A DNA stretch of 64,000 nucleotides from Rhabdophis nuchalis (taxonomy: Eukaryota > Chordata > Lepidosauria > Squamata > Natricidae). The position numbers were made by a program, and so were the translations under genes. The notes below the pieces were generated by a model. That model was not told where the DNA came from, did not search any database, and worked only from the letters and a program-made list of their open reading frames with translations. Location of the stretch: positions 10,033,574-10,097,573 of the forward strand of contig CM077658.1 of assembly GCA_039707465.1 (NCBI GenBank). The letters are read 5' to 3'. Below are positions 10,656 to 22,105 of this stretch, piece by piece (the first letter of the stretch is position 1; every line of letters starts with the position of its first letter).

Positions 10656-10739
10656 TAAGTGGGGACAAATCTGCAGGCTCAGGATACCACCAGTCCAGTG
10701 ACATCTACTTTAGGGAAGATGTCAGAACTTGTTCAGTTG

Positions 10740-10777
<38 letters not shown>

Positions 10778-11229
10778 TATCTTAAACCATATCTGATAGC
10801 CTAATTCTCCTCCTAATTTCCCTTTTTATATTAGATATGTTTGCCTGAGTCCCTGATGATCTTAGGAATCAATTCAAGCAGTGGAGGGGTAAAAAAATAC
10901 TAATTTATTTTGTTGCGGTTCCCCTTCAGTGTTTTTCTTTTTCCCCAGGAACATATTGGATTGCACTTTTATTCATTTGTTTATTTATTTCTTCACTGCC
11001 TGCTCAAGGTCCCCTTTTGCAAGCACGCGAAGCTGTGAAAAGACTCCGATCCATTAAGTCTTCCTAGGTCTTGTTAACACTTTGAAGTCCCCATTCCAAT
11101 TCTACTCGCTAGCAGGCACATTCTGGTTGGAGGTGATCTCCATAATCATCTGGGAAAGACTTCTACTCAGGCACCTGACTAAATGAAGCATTTACTCTAG
11201 GCTGAAGCAAAAAAGAAAAGAAAAGAAAA
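10656..11229. other. Spacer with (TG)n at 10739-10775
   Basis: Non-repetitive except for about 18 TG units. No gene was seen. Confidence 0.5.
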
Positions 11230-11309
11230 GGAAGGAAGGAAGGAAGGAAGGAAGGAAGGAAGGAAGGAAGGAAGGAAGGAAGGAAGGAAGGAAGGAAGGA
11301 AGGAAGGAA
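11230..11309 (+). repeat. (GGAA)n microsatellite
   Basis: About 20 GGAA units, preceded by AAAAG repeats. Confidence 0.95.
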
Positions 11310-12600
11310 TCTCTTCCCACTTAGCACAAAAGATCATCTATGGCTTATCCAGCTAGGGAGAGATTTCCTCTAAAAACCACAAAGAGGTCTTCTTGAATAC
11401 AAGATGTTAATTGCATCAGGAATTTAGGCTCCCTAAGGATTCAACAGCTATGGCTCTCAGCAATAATTGGGATTAAGAAGGAAAAGGGTGCATGGTTTCA
11501 CGAGGCTATTACCCCAATTCCGGAAACTAAAATCTTAAAGACTCTTCCTTGGTGTCCAATAAAAGGCATGCATGTGTAATTTTGGTCAAAAGAAGCTGCA
11601 CTCTCTATTGCACATGGATCAAAATGTTTAGAATATAGAATACAATATAGAATATGTAGGACCAGAAGGGCATTCATTGATGCACAAAAATACACACATG
11701 TGTACGTTGCTTTCACTTAGCCCTGATTTTAATGCGGGTTCAAAAGAAATAACTAAAACAGGCACCTACCTATTTCTATTTATAAATTTCATGGTGGGGG
11801 GGCGGGATACATATACAGAAGAATGTAGAGTGGATGCTTCAAGAAGAGTCATCTTCAGTTGTTCAAAGAGATGAGTTTGAAAGCAGGTATTATGTTCCCG
11901 AGATTCTCTCCCTTTGGGGTAATCACATCGAGATCTTTGCAGGGAATATTAATGGCTCCTTCAAAAGAACGCAAGTGGCAAGAGCTGAGTGGTGGAGACT
12001 GGGCCCTGTCTCAGATCAACATCAACCAGAAATTGGGTGACCTTGGAGGAGAGTTACTGATCGGAGGAGATGGATCTTTCCAATAAATCTGTTTCAGGCA
12101 TAGATAATCTTTTTGGACTGAGGGTAGATTAGAGCACATTCACAAAATGACTGAGATGGAAGATGTTCTTGTTCGTGCAGTGGATGTTTTTGGGCTGTGG
12201 TCAGTCACCAAAACTGCTTTAAAACACTGCAAACTTATTTCCCAGATACCATTGATCATACGCGTGGGAATTTGTGGACCCGAGAGGTATTTTTGCAACT
12301 AAACATGATGCTATGCTTCGTAGCTCAACAGCTTTATCTTTGATTTTTAAATATGTTTTTCAAGTAAGGGGAGAATAGAAATTTTCCATGATGTGCATCA
12401 GAGCTTTGATCTTCTTTGTCAGTTTCTGCAGGTTTGCTGTGAAGATCAAATGAACTGGAAGAATGAGTCGTGTTACACCTCCATCATGCAACTTAATGTT
12501 GTGTATGTTTGTCTAAAATGGCAGCACTTTGACTGATCATACATTAGGCGGGGTCAACCCTGGTTAACATTTGGTTGAGATACCACCAGAAAATCCAAAA
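11310..12600. other. Non-repetitive spacer
   Basis: Open frames of 65-75 codons overlap around 11680-12090 without a recognisable domain. No gene is called. Confidence 0.4.
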
Positions 12601-12897
12601 CAATGAGGAAGCTTTGCAGAGGTGGTATTCAGGAGGTCCTGACCAGTTCTGGAGAACCAGTAGTGGAAATTTTGAGTAGTTAGGAGAACCAATAAATGAC
12701 CACTTTGACTGGCTCCACCTCCATCTATTCTCTGCCTCCCAAGTCCCAGTGATTGAGACGAAATGGGGATTTTGCAGTATCCTTCCCCTGGAGTGGGGAG
12801 GGAAGGGAGATTTTACAGTATTTTGAGCAACAGGGAGCCGCAGCAGAGGGATGAAAGAGCCACATGTGGCTCCAGAGCTGTAGGTTGCTGACCCCTG
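12601..12897. mobile_element. Two abutting hAT-like remnants
   Basis: 12601 to about 12815 matches the AACCGGT family copy at 48382-48617 (AGAGGTGGTATTCAG, later TCTATTCTCTGCCTCC). About 12818-12897 matches the right end of the element at 62133-62474 (GAGCAACAGGGAGCC, ending GCTGACCCCTG). Neither is complete. Confidence 0.65.
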
Positions 12898-13776
12898 ATC
12901 TAGGGTCTCAGTATCTTTTTTGTGGTGCAGTATTCCAAGTGCGATATCATTGGTGCCATATAAATAGGTACTTCCAGTCTCTTCATTTCAACATCATCAT
13001 CTATCAAGCACATAGATGGTGTGAGTTTTCTATCACAGCACCTGGAAAAATTATCCTTCCAGAAATTGGTATGGTTTGTGTAATTTCCACCCATGTTCAG
13101 AAAGTTAGTGAAAATGTGGGCGCTCTCCTGGGGTTAGTGATTAAATCCCTGCAGGATTTGTGCTTGCTATAGAGTTGGCCTCGGAATGCCTATGATCTCT
13201 TTGGCCTTTTTATATTGTCCCTGTTTTTTCAAGAGTAAGCAACGTGGACTTTGGAGTTGGGCAGCTCTCTAAATTGCATGACATAAATAAAATTGATAGA
13301 AGAAAGGTGGTACATCTTGTGGGAGAGTCAAAGCACTTCTCCCCAACTGCTTTTGAAGGAACTCTATTCTTCTTATGCACAGGAGCAAAATTGCTACAGT
13401 ATCTCTCCAGCATCTTGTAATAAGAGACAATTTATGGCCTCTGATGAAAGGTGGAAATGGACAGAGAGGAGAGGAGAGGAGAGGGAGGGAGGAAGGAAGA
13501 GAGGGAGAGAATGAAAATGATGTGGTTATGTGTGCTTGATTATCAACGTGCACAAGATTTAGATCAAGCTGAAGCCAAACCAAATTTTAAAGTCCTATCA
13601 CAGCCTCTGAGCATTTAACAATTGCGATAGATAAAATAATCTAATGGACCTTAAATGTTAATGGGTGCTGAGATTTACACCTTAATTGCATTTAATTTAA
13701 ACCACTCTGGGTTTTATGGGAGACTTTTATCTTTTTGTCCACAAAGAAACAGCCATCTATATCTTTGCCTTGAGAA
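12898..13776. other. Spacer with purine run at 13455-13512
   Basis: No supported gene. Overlapping open frames on both strands at 12864-13172 and 13269-13583 look random. Confidence 0.4.
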
Positions 13777-13804
13777 GTGTGTGTGTGTGTGTGTTTGTGC
13801 GCGT

Positions 13805-13840
<36 letters not shown>
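13777..13840 (+). repeat. (GT)n-(CA)n mirror microsatellite
   Basis: A GT run at 13777-13794 is followed after a short GC link by a CA run at 13805-13840. This makes an imperfect inverted repeat able to form a hairpin. Confidence 0.9.
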
Positions 13841-13841
<1 letters not shown>

Positions 13842-14217
13842 AGATGTCTTGTAGGCAACCTGTAATTACAGGCTATACTGGCATCTTTCCTATCACTCCT
13901 TAGACATAGTTTCATTGAAGCAACTGGTGATTTTATCTAAATGCGGGGACCTTCCTAGCAAATGAAGGCAAAGTAGAACATGAAATGGAGAAGCTTTCCC
14001 AAATAGAAATATCTCATAATAAGCGTGAACCGGGTTTTTCTCCCTATTGCGATTATCTCTCTTTTTTTAAAAGAAAGTAACAATTTTATTGCACATTTAT
14101 AGGCTGTGTTCACAAAACACACTTTGCCAGTGTAGTTAGAAAGCTAATAGCTGCATTCACACAACTGGATACATTTCATTAGTTTTAATCTTGTTTCTTA
14201 ATCATGTGTATGTGTGT
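13841..14217. other. Spacer, no recognised content
   Basis: Nothing supported. Confidence 0.35.
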
Positions 14218-14370
14218 GTGAGAGAGAGAGAGAGGGAGAGAGAGAGGGAAAGAGAGAAAGAGGGAGAGAGAGAGACAGGGAGAGAATGATGTGGTTATGT
14301 TAATCTTGTGCATGTGCGTGCATGCATGTGTGTGTGTGTATGTGAGAGAGAGAGAGGGAGGGAGAAAGCG
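14218..14370 (+). repeat. (GA)n and (TG)n patches
   Basis: GA-rich runs at 14218-14285 and 14344-14370 with a short TG run between. The word GAGAATGATGTGGTTATG also follows the GA-rich run at 13510, suggesting a shared older repeat. Confidence 0.8.
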
Positions 14371-14389
14371 GGGAGGCCTAATACAGTGA

Positions 14390-14668
14390 TAGAATAGAGA
14401 GTAGAGAGTAGAGAGTAGAGTAGAGTAGAGTAGAGTGGAGTGGAGTGGAGTGGAGTGGAGTGGAGTGGAGTGGAGTGGAGTGGAGTGGAGTGGAGGGGAG
14501 GGGAGGGGAGAGGAGAGGAGAGGAGAGGAGAGGAGAGGAGAGGAGAGGAGAGTAGAAGAGAATGGAATGGACCTTGGAGGTTTTCTAGACCAACCACCTG
14601 CTTAGGAAGACCACTTCAGACAAATGGTTATCCCATCTCTTCTTTAAAAAGCCAAGAACCAGAGTATA
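14390..14668 (-). mobile_element. CR1 3' end with expanded pentanucleotide tail
   Basis: About 14565-14668 is the CR1 3' UTR (GGACCTTGGAGGTTTTCTAG, later CCACTTCAGACAAATGG). The tail on its left is a 170-bp run of five-base units that changes from GAGTA through GAGTG and GAGGG to GAGAG. These are single-base variants of one unit, consistent with tail-seeded expansion. Confidence 0.85.
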
Positions 14669-15110
14669 TATTGACAGCACAGATTGAGAAAACAAATTAA
14701 CTTGTTAAGCATCGTAAGTATACTAAATGCAGAAATTCACATGAACAGTGTTCACGCCGATCCAAATTATTTCTTCCACATCCTCTCTATACTCCCTTGG
14801 CATCCTATGGATGGTAGCTAAGCTTGCAGGGGCTTCTTCTTTTCACCCCAGATTGCCCTATCTCATGTTCCTCAAGAGAATTTAAAATCACAGTTTATCA
14901 TTCTCAACGATGCTGTTGAATGAATTCACAGCCACGGGCCAATTAATGTAGGCTCAGAGGACACTGTCTCTTAACAGGAGTGTATAACTATTTCCGACTC
15001 AAAGTCCAATTATATTTCTTGGAAAGTCTTGAGGAATTTGTAGGAGCAACACACATTTTTTTAGAGTCAAAAGAGGATTTGTTCAGAGTAAAAGGTCAAT
15101 GGGTCCAGAG
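14669..15110. other. Spacer, no recognised content
   Basis: Non-repetitive DNA without a supported gene. Confidence 0.35.
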
Positions 15111-15199
15111 CTTCCTTCCTTCCTTCCTTCCTTCCTTCCTTCCTTCCTTCCTTCCTTCCTTCCTTCCTTCCTTCCTTCCTTCCTTCCTTCCTTCCTTCC
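15111..15199 (+). repeat. (TTCC)n microsatellite
   Basis: About 22 uninterrupted units. Confidence 0.95.
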
Positions 15200-15294
15200 T
15201 ATAAAGCTGTTCATCTCAATCTAATGGCTCTCGGTGCCTAACAAGATCTAGAATATAGAATAAATGTACACTAAAATAAATGTGTCACGTTGAA

Positions 15295-15722
15295 AAGGGT
15301 CTACATCCCTTAGACTGATACGCTCCCACAGAGAGGGCCTTCTCAGGGTGCCGTCGGCCGGACAATGCTGATTGGCGACACCCAGGGGAAGAGCCTTCTC
15401 TGTGGCGGGCCCAGCCCTTTGGAACGACCTTCCCCCTGAATTGCGTACCATCTCGGATCTCCGCCTCTTCCGCCAGTGTTTAAAGACACATTTGTTCCAT
15501 TCAGCCGGCCTAGCGTAACCTCCACAAATGACTAGTTTATACAGTTTTAAATTTGGGGATTTTAATTTGTTTTTAGCACAGGATGGGTATTAAATAAGTT
15601 TTTTAAATTTTTATTTGATTTTGTATTGCATTTTAAATTCCTGTGCGCCGCCCTGGGTCCTTTTGGAGAAGGGCGGGGTATAAATTTAATAAAACAAATA
15701 AATAAAATAAATAAATAAAAAA
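15295..15722 (+). mobile_element. L2-type LINE 3' end
   Basis: Remnant of the L2 ORF2 end (HREGLLRVPS-like, frame broken), then the L2 3' UTR with CTGTGCGCCGCCCTGGGTCC and GGGCGGGGTATAAATTTAAT, and an (AAAT)n tail. 5' truncated. Confidence 0.85.
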
Positions 15723-16283
15723 AGGCCAAACTTTCAAGGCTAATAGGGTGAGGACTAAGCAAGCCTTGTGGGAAACTGTTCTGAATGGCAGATGTCATGA
15801 TAAGAAGAGATGCCTCCTGAGTTCAAACAGATAGGATTATTTCACAGATGGGCACCAGAATGTACCCACCCTAATTCTGGTGGAATGGATGGAAATGATT
15901 AGAGAGAGATGGTCTTGTAAGGAACCTGGGCCCATGCCTGCAAGATTTCATAGTTAAAAACCAGCACCTTAAATTACATCCGGAAACCTATTAGAAGCCA
16001 GTGCAGTCCACGAAGTGTTAGATGAAGTGTTTTACAAGATATCAAACTTCATTTATTTTTATGAAGTGCATTATCATGCTGTTGCTTTCAGATAAATTAA
16101 TTTCCTTTATGTCTTGGGAGTCCTTGTTTGAATTGTGGTTAAAGAGTGTGTGTATGTGTGTGTTTGTGGCTTGGATTGGTTTAATTGGTTTTCTTACAGT
16201 ATACTGCACTGTAATTCACAGTTGTTAGATTTGAATAGCCAGTCTAGGTAGTCTCATGCAGTACAAAGGTTAGGATAATATAT
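15723..16283. other. Spacer, no recognised content
   Basis: Nothing supported. Confidence 0.35.
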
Positions 16284-16378
16284 CTTCCTTCCTTCCTTCC
16301 TTCCTTCCTTCCTTCCTTCCTTCCTTCCTTCCTTCCTTCCTTCCTTCCTTCCTTCCTTCCTTCCCTCCTCCCTCCCTT
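16284..16378 (+). repeat. (TTCC)n microsatellite
   Basis: About 20 units with variant units at the right end. Confidence 0.95.
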
Positions 16379-17996
16379 GAAACATGCACCTTGTCTCACT
16401 TCACAGTTTTAAAACCCTTTTGATTTAGTTTTAGACTAATGCAAATTACGGTTTTATTATTTATGCTCATGTAACCCACATATTTAGTTAGTTATAAACA
16501 AAAGAGATATATAATTAGCCTCAAATACAATGTTTAAATTTTATATTGGTCTGAGATTGTTTACGATACAAATAAATTTTACTCTACGATGAAACACTAT
16601 ATTCAAAATAGAAAATAGCCTTTGCTGATCGAGCAGCCCAACTTCTCATGGTCAAAAAATTCCTCCATATTTTAAATCGGATTTCTTTTCTTATCTCCTT
16701 CTCTCTTTTCTTCTTTCGTCCTCTCCTCTCCCATCTCTACTTCTCCTTCCCTCTTCTTCCCTTTCCTACTTTTACTTCCTTTCCATTTCTTCCTCTCCTT
16801 TCCCCTTTCTTCTTTCCCTCTCCTTTCCCCTCTCCTCCTCCTACCTTTCCTTCTACTCTTCTCTCCATTCCCTCTTTCCGTTGTGTTTGTATATTTTCCT
16901 CTTCAATCTGGTGTATTTTCGGGATGGTGTTCTAGCAAACCCGGTTCTATATTTATATAACAACCTTAAATTCCCTCTTCCACAATTTATTTTAATTTTA
17001 ATAGTTGCACAGACATCATCCTTTAAATGTATATTTGTATATTAATACCATTCTGTTTTCCACTTCTTTCTCCCTCCTTCATTTGGTAATGTTTTCTAAT
17101 ATAAGCTGTTCCTCTGTCTCACTGCTGTCTGACTCTGAAGGCAGCTGATAACTGTCAAATGGCCCTGATCCACTCTCTGCCTCCGACACAGAGCCCTCCT
17201 CAAAGCCTTCCCCAGACTCCAGGACTGGTCCATATTCCTCCCCAACCCTCCTCACTGTCTGAATCTGCTGTCAGTTCTACGGGCTACTAGCAGGCCACAA
17301 CATGAATGTAGGTCTATGGCAGACCTGCTCATCTGGAGCCTTGAAGAATTTGAATTTGGGTACATTTTTTATTTGGATCAGCCGGGATGGTTTAGAAAGT
17401 AGTTTGGCTTCAGACGCCGAAAAAGAGATGGCTGAAACTCCATGATTACTCCGAGGTTCCTTAAATAGGCTTTAAAAAAAAAAAAGAGGTAAGCACCCTT
17501 AAATTCAATCTTGAGAGGCCTTAAAAAGAGGTCCTTTCCCACCAGGAGAAGTAAATGTTCTCCCTTCAGAAGGATAACCAAAATAGCTTTGGATTTCAAA
17601 AGTCAATCTGACCCAGAATTCAACACAACTTGGAAACCACATTTAGATCGCAATTCTATATATGGACTTGTATCATATCCGACATTTAGATTATTCTGAT
17701 TTCACAGCAAAAGGAAAAGGAAAAGGAGGAGCCATCACATCATAAAACCATGATGAAAAAAGCAGAAACAAATTCAAACAGCATTTTCTCAAGTTTGCAA
17801 GTACTCAAATAGCTAAATGAAGGGTATATATCAAAGGGCGAGACATACACAAAGGTGTAGACTTCAGTGTGGGCAGAATAAGAAATATCCCTCATATATT
17901 CATTATATTCTTTGGAAACAGAGTGGAAAGGACTTGTGAGAGTTACAAAACTGACAAATTAAAACCCACAGATAATCTCCAAAAGGCAAATAATTG
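16379..17996. other. Spacer with a pyrimidine tract and a possible old repeat
   Basis: 16680-16885 is almost pure C/T. 17105-17300 is a GC-richer block (CACTGCTGTCTGACTCTGAAGG onward) in AT-rich surroundings and may be a dispersed repeat or LTR remnant; the class is unknown. No gene was seen. Confidence 0.35.
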
Positions 17997-18215
17997 ATTG
18001 GAGCCCTCGGAGCAATACCTAAAGGAGTCCCTCAATATTTTGATATTTTGAATTTATCCGAACTGAATGCCCTAATTTTACAAAAATAAATAAATTACTT
18101 TGCTTGGAACTGCCTAAAGCCTTAGGCACTACCTTAATCGTTCTTAGGTCTTTGGTTAGGAACTGAGCTTTTAAGTTTTCACCAGTTTTAGGCTGCAGAT
18201 TACTCTTCTTCTTCT
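17997..18215 (+). mobile_element. R4-like LINE C-terminal fragment
   Basis: The plus strand reads IGALGAIPKGVPQYFDIL, the same C-terminal block as the R4-like copy at 55585 onward (IGTLGAIPRGLPRYVEVL). A diverged 3' UTR follows and then a (TCT)/(ATC) repeat to 18240. The class was assigned by memory of the C-terminal motif. Confidence 0.5.
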
Positions 18216-18240
18216 TCATCATCATCATCATCATCATCAA

Positions 18241-19032
18241 TATATTTTGATTCTCTTCTTTATAGGCTTGGTTGCACCATTCTCAGTTTTGAAACGAAGC
18301 ATTAAAGTGCATTGCAGAATCTCCTTTCAGAACGAGATGAGCTCAGTGGCTCATTTAGAACTTTACACTGGATTTAGCTCAAACTGCTGAAAAAACGACT
18401 CTTCAATCATTGCTAACGGTTTGCTGGGTGGGAAATTCTTGGCAGATTCCACACTTGTCTAATCCAATTTCCTACCATAGCAGGCTCTCCCCCCTCCCCT
18501 TCTACCGGACACTTAGCAGGTGACATGGAGGGCTTCGAGATGCTATTTGGGTGCAGCAGATAAGCTGGCTTCCGAGAGCTAGAAATGTATTGGCTCCTTT
18601 GGGGAAGGGGATAGCAGATAAATGCTGTGGGATGTGCTGAGACGGTGATATTAGGAACCATCTGCATCCTCACCATTGCATTTATGCAGAGCCCACCTTT
18701 CCCCCATCTCTGGGAAAAAGGATTTCACCGTGAAGTGGAAATACACATTTCTTTGACCTGTTTGTGCAACTCGTTCAAGGCCTGCTATTTCACCTGACTA
18801 CTCATTGATTTCCAGGCTCATTAAATTAGAATTTGTACTTGAACGCCACAGCTTTCTTCTACAGCTCTGGCCTAATATAGACACATGGACGAAAGGAAAC
18901 TTGTGACGGATTTCTTGAAGAAAAATAAAGGAGTAAGAGTGTGTGTGTATTTATTTATCAGCACAAACCTAACACATACACATACACACACACATGTTAA
19001 TTAATGTAAAGTACTCTTGAATCCCCAAAGCC
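18241..19032. other. Repeat-free island (candidate conserved non-coding DNA)
   Basis: 18690-18890 has no recognisable repeat and reads like constrained non-coding sequence (GAAGTGGAAATACACATTTC, CTCATTAAATTAGAATTTG). There is no coding support. Confidence 0.3.
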
Positions 19033-19072
19033 TCTATCTATTTCTATGTATCTATCCATTGTGTCTATATTA

Positions 19073-19109
<37 letters not shown>

Positions 19110-19122
19110 ATTTATATGGATG

Positions 19123-19169
<47 letters not shown>

Positions 19170-20150
19170 CAGACAGGATGGATAGATTACATAGACGAGA
19201 TAAAAAGAGTAGGTAAGTAGGTAGGTAGGTAGGTAGGTAGGTAGGTAGGTAGGTAGGTAGGTACGTACATATATGTTTTCTGAGGTTTTCGCGGGTGTTT
19301 GTATGTAGGTCTTTGGTTGTTCGGGTTTTCTCCCACGTAGAATTGGAAGTATCTTCACGACGTTTCGATGAAGTCTCATTCATCATCTTCAGGCTGGTGC
19401 TTCCGGCTTGGTGCTTCCAGGAGCAACGGAAGCACATAATACAGACAGGATGGATAGATGAGATAGATGAGATAAAAAGAGTAGGTAGGTAGGTACATAC
19501 ATACATACATACATACATACATACATACATACATACATACATACACACACAAATACATAGATAGATAATACAGACAGGATGGATAGATTAGATAGATGAG
19601 ATAAAATGAGTAGGTAGGTAGGTACATACATACATACATACATACATAATACAGACAGGATGGATCGATTAGATAATGAGAAAAAAGGTAGGTAGGTAGG
19701 TAGGTAGGTAGGTAGGTAGATACATACATACATACACAGATACACAGATACATAGATAGATAATACAGACAGGATTGATATACTTGATAATGAATTAAAA
19801 AGTAAGTAGGTAGGTTGGTTGGTACATACATATATACATACATACATACATACATACATACATAATAAAGACAGGATGGATAGATTAGATAGATGAGTTA
19901 AAAAGTAGGTAGGTTGGTAGGTAGGTAGGTAGGTAGATACATACATACATAAATACATACATACATATATACATACATACACAGATACATAGATAGATAG
20001 ATAATACAGACAGGATGGATAGATCAGATAGATGAGTTAAAAAGTAGGTAGGTTGGTAGGTAGGTAGGTAGATACATACATACATACATAAATACATACA
20101 TACATATATACATACATACACAGATACATAGATAGATAATACAGACAGGA
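19033..20150 (+). repeat. Composite GATA/TAGG/TACA satellite, left block
   Basis: The units are ordered GATA run, anchor ATACAGACAGGATGGATAGAT, AGATGAGATAAAA, TAGG run, TACA run, and CACAGATACATA. They repeat about every 100-150 bp. The left edge starts on the opposite strand, with (TCTG)n at 19076-19107 before (GATA)n at 19121-19166. GATA and GACA motifs together are the hallmark of snake Bkm satellite. Open frames of Met/Tyr/Val/Cys or Leu/Pro/Thr/Tyr are artefacts. Confidence 0.9.
19274..19435 (-). mobile_element. Penelope-like terminal fragment in satellite
   Basis: On the minus strand: CTGAAGA (19386-19392), a GATGAA/TTCATC hairpin, then GAAAC (19362-19366) and GTCGTG, followed by AACCCGAACAACCAAAGACC and AACACCCGCGAAAACCTCAG. 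This resembles the terminal part of squamate Penelope-like elements. It interrupts the satellite; no coding domain remains. Confidence 0.5.
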
Positions 20151-22105
20151 CATTATTCTTATTAATTATGGAGGTTTTGACTAAATTGATAGAAAAAGAT
20201 GAAGAAGTGGAAGGATACAAGGGATATAAGATAAATTTGTACGCGGATGATACCTTGATTATTTTGAAAGATATAGAGAAAGATTTGAAGAGGATAAATA
20301 AACATTTGAAAGAATTTGAAGAAATGACAGGTTTAAAGGTAAATTGGTCAAAATCTGAATTATTAATGAATAAAAATGATAAAGAGTGGGAGAGTATCCA
20401 AGAACAATTTGGGATAAGAATTAAAAATACACTGAAATATTTGGGAATAACACTTTCACTTAAAGTTAGAGAATTGAAAAAAATTAATTATGATGTGATG
20501 TTGAATGAAATAGAGAAAAAGATAGATAAATATAAAGAGATAAAGTTGTCTTGGTTTGGCAGAATTGCAATGTGTAAGATGATGCTGTTACCAAAGTTTA
20601 ATTTTTTATTTGAGATGCTACCATTAAATTTGACAGAGAAGGATATGGAAGGATATCAGAAGAAATTAGATAAATTCTGCAATGGTGGGAAAAGACCTAG
20701 ATTAATGAAGAAAATGTGGTATCAAAGTCAAAAGGAAGGTGGATTGGGAATTCCCAATCTACTTAATTATTATAGGGCCTATAATATTCGAACTGTAATA
20801 AAAATACTTAAAGGAGGAGATGGACATTGGGGAGATCTAGAATTAAAGGATATTAAGAGATTTGGCCCTACATGGTTTTTAGATAAAATAAAAACAAAAA
20901 AGGCAATTAACAGTTATTGGTTAAAGGGATTGAGTAAAATTTGGAATAAATTTGTTAAAATATTGATTCCGGATATATCCTTCTTGGGGAAGACACTTGG
21001 AAGTTGGCCGATAAAAACAAATATAAGTCGAGATAAAGTAGTTGAGGATGAAAATATAGGAAGTATAGTAAATTGGTTAAGAGCATTAGAAATTGAGAGC
21101 AGAAAAAAAGAAATAATTGAAAAATTGGAGTTGAATTGGTTTGAAAAAATACAGGTAGAAAAATGGTCTATGGAAGTAAGAGGAACATGTAAAATAGGCA
21201 GAAGTAAAACTGAATTTGAAAGTTTAGTATCTCAAATTATCAAGGATGAAATTGGGTTAAAGGGACTCGTTAGTAAGATATATAAGATTATAAACTTTGA
21301 TGGAAATCCACAAATGGTAATGAAGATGAATTGGGAGGAAGAATTTAAGATTAAAATATTAGACTCGGATTGGAATGTGAATTGGAAAAGTCGAATTATG
21401 AGGATTATGTCTATAAGGATTAAAGAGCACAACTTTAAGGTTGTTTGGAAATGGTATTGGACTCCGTTAAGGTTATCATTGATAGACAAAAAAATTAGTA
21501 ATAAATGTTGGAGATGTAATATGGAAGTGGGAACTTATGAACATATGTGGTGTAAATGTGAAAAAATTAAAAAGTTTTGGCAACAATTGGAGGAAATGAT
21601 GTTTGAAATGATGAAGAAAAGAATAATTTTGAGATCAGAAACTATATTATTACTGATAATTAAGGAATTAGAATTAACAAAATATGAGAAAGAACTGATT
21701 AGAATTATGATTATAATGGGTAGAATTATAATAGCAAGATACTGGAAAATAGAGGTAAATATTAAAATAGAAGAATGGTATTGTGAAATGTGGAAATTAG
21801 CCTTAAATGATAAAATGACTTGTGATATTAAATTTAGAGAGGGGGTCTATAAAAAAGACATTTTCTGGAAGACTTGGAACCCATTTGTGGACTATGCACT
21901 TGGAACTTTGGATGCCTCGACACCTGTACCCAGGGAACGCGGATTTTGGAGATCTTAAAGACAATTGAAGATATCCAAAGAACCAACTCTTCCTTTCGTT
22001 TTGTATAGCACCGGGTGGATTATTGATTATTGTTAAAAAAAAAAAAAAGTAAATTTTATGTGTAGATGTATAATTTGTTGAAAATTATAATAATAATAAA
22101 AAAAA
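20151..22105 (+). mobile_element. 5'-truncated L1 LINE, recent insertion
   Basis: A 1,955-bp insertion interrupts a satellite unit. It is flanked by the exact 16-bp duplication gataatacagacagga (20135-20150 and 22106-22121) and ends in an A-rich tail (AATAATAATAAAAAAAA). The body is the C-terminal third of L1 ORF2 plus a short 3' UTR. Exact TSDs and an undamaged frame point to a young insertion. The satellite unit itself contains the TSD sequence, but the interruption and resumption points match exactly. Confidence 0.93.
20153..21958 (+). CDS. L1 ORF2p C-terminal part (RT palm to Cys-rich end), 5' truncated
   Basis: ORF2p of L1 is an endonuclease/reverse transcriptase that copies L1 RNA into a nicked chromosomal target. 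This copy starts inside the RT domain at LFLLIMEVL, the segment just before the palm, and keeps the catalytic YADD box at about residues 25-28 counted from the first Met (20168). The thumb and C-terminal region follow, with a Cys-rich motif at about residues 447-464: CWRC, then YEHMWCKC. The frame is open for 602 codons to TAA at 21956. The endonuclease, the N-terminal RT motifs and ORF1 are absent, so no active protein is possible. Codons are strongly A/T-biased, unlike the satellite around it. The Met at 20168 is internal and not a real start. Confidence 0.92.
   Translation, partial: LFLLIMEVLTKLIEKDEEVEGYKGYKINLYADDTLIILKDIEKDLKRINKHLKEFEEMTGLKVNWSKSELLMNKNDKEWESIQEQFGIRIKNTLKYLGITLSLKVRELKKINYDVMLNEIEKKIDKYKEIKLSWFGRIAMCKMMLLPKFNFLFEMLPLNLTEKDMEGYQKKLDKFCNGGKRPRLMKKMWYQSQKEGGLGIPNLLNYYRAYNIRTVIKILKGGDGHWGDLELKDIKRFGPTWFLDKIKTKKAINSYWLKGLSKIWNKFVKILIPDISFLGKTLGSWPIKTNISRDKVVEDENIGSIVNWLRALEIESRKKEIIEKLELNWFEKIQVEKWSMEVRGTCKIGRSKTEFESLVSQIIKDEIGLKGLVSKIYKIINFDGNPQMVMKMNWEEEFKIKILDSDWNVNWKSRIMRIMSIRIKEHNFKVVWKWYWTPLRLSLIDKKISNKCWRCNMEVGTYEHMWCKCEKIKKFWQQLEEMMFEMMKKRIILRSETILLLIIKELELTKYEKELIRIMIIMGRIIIARYWKIEVNIKIEEWYCEMWKLALNDKMTCDIKFREGVYKKDIFWKTWNPFVDYALGTLDASTPVPRERGFWRS

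Noticed and set aside
12864..13583. Several frames of about 100 codons on both strands
   Set aside because: No family resemblance; part of one lies over the end of a hAT element.
17105..17300. GC-rich block as a possible exon or LTR
   Set aside because: No open frame with splice sites and no clear LTR ends; kept only as an unclassified block.
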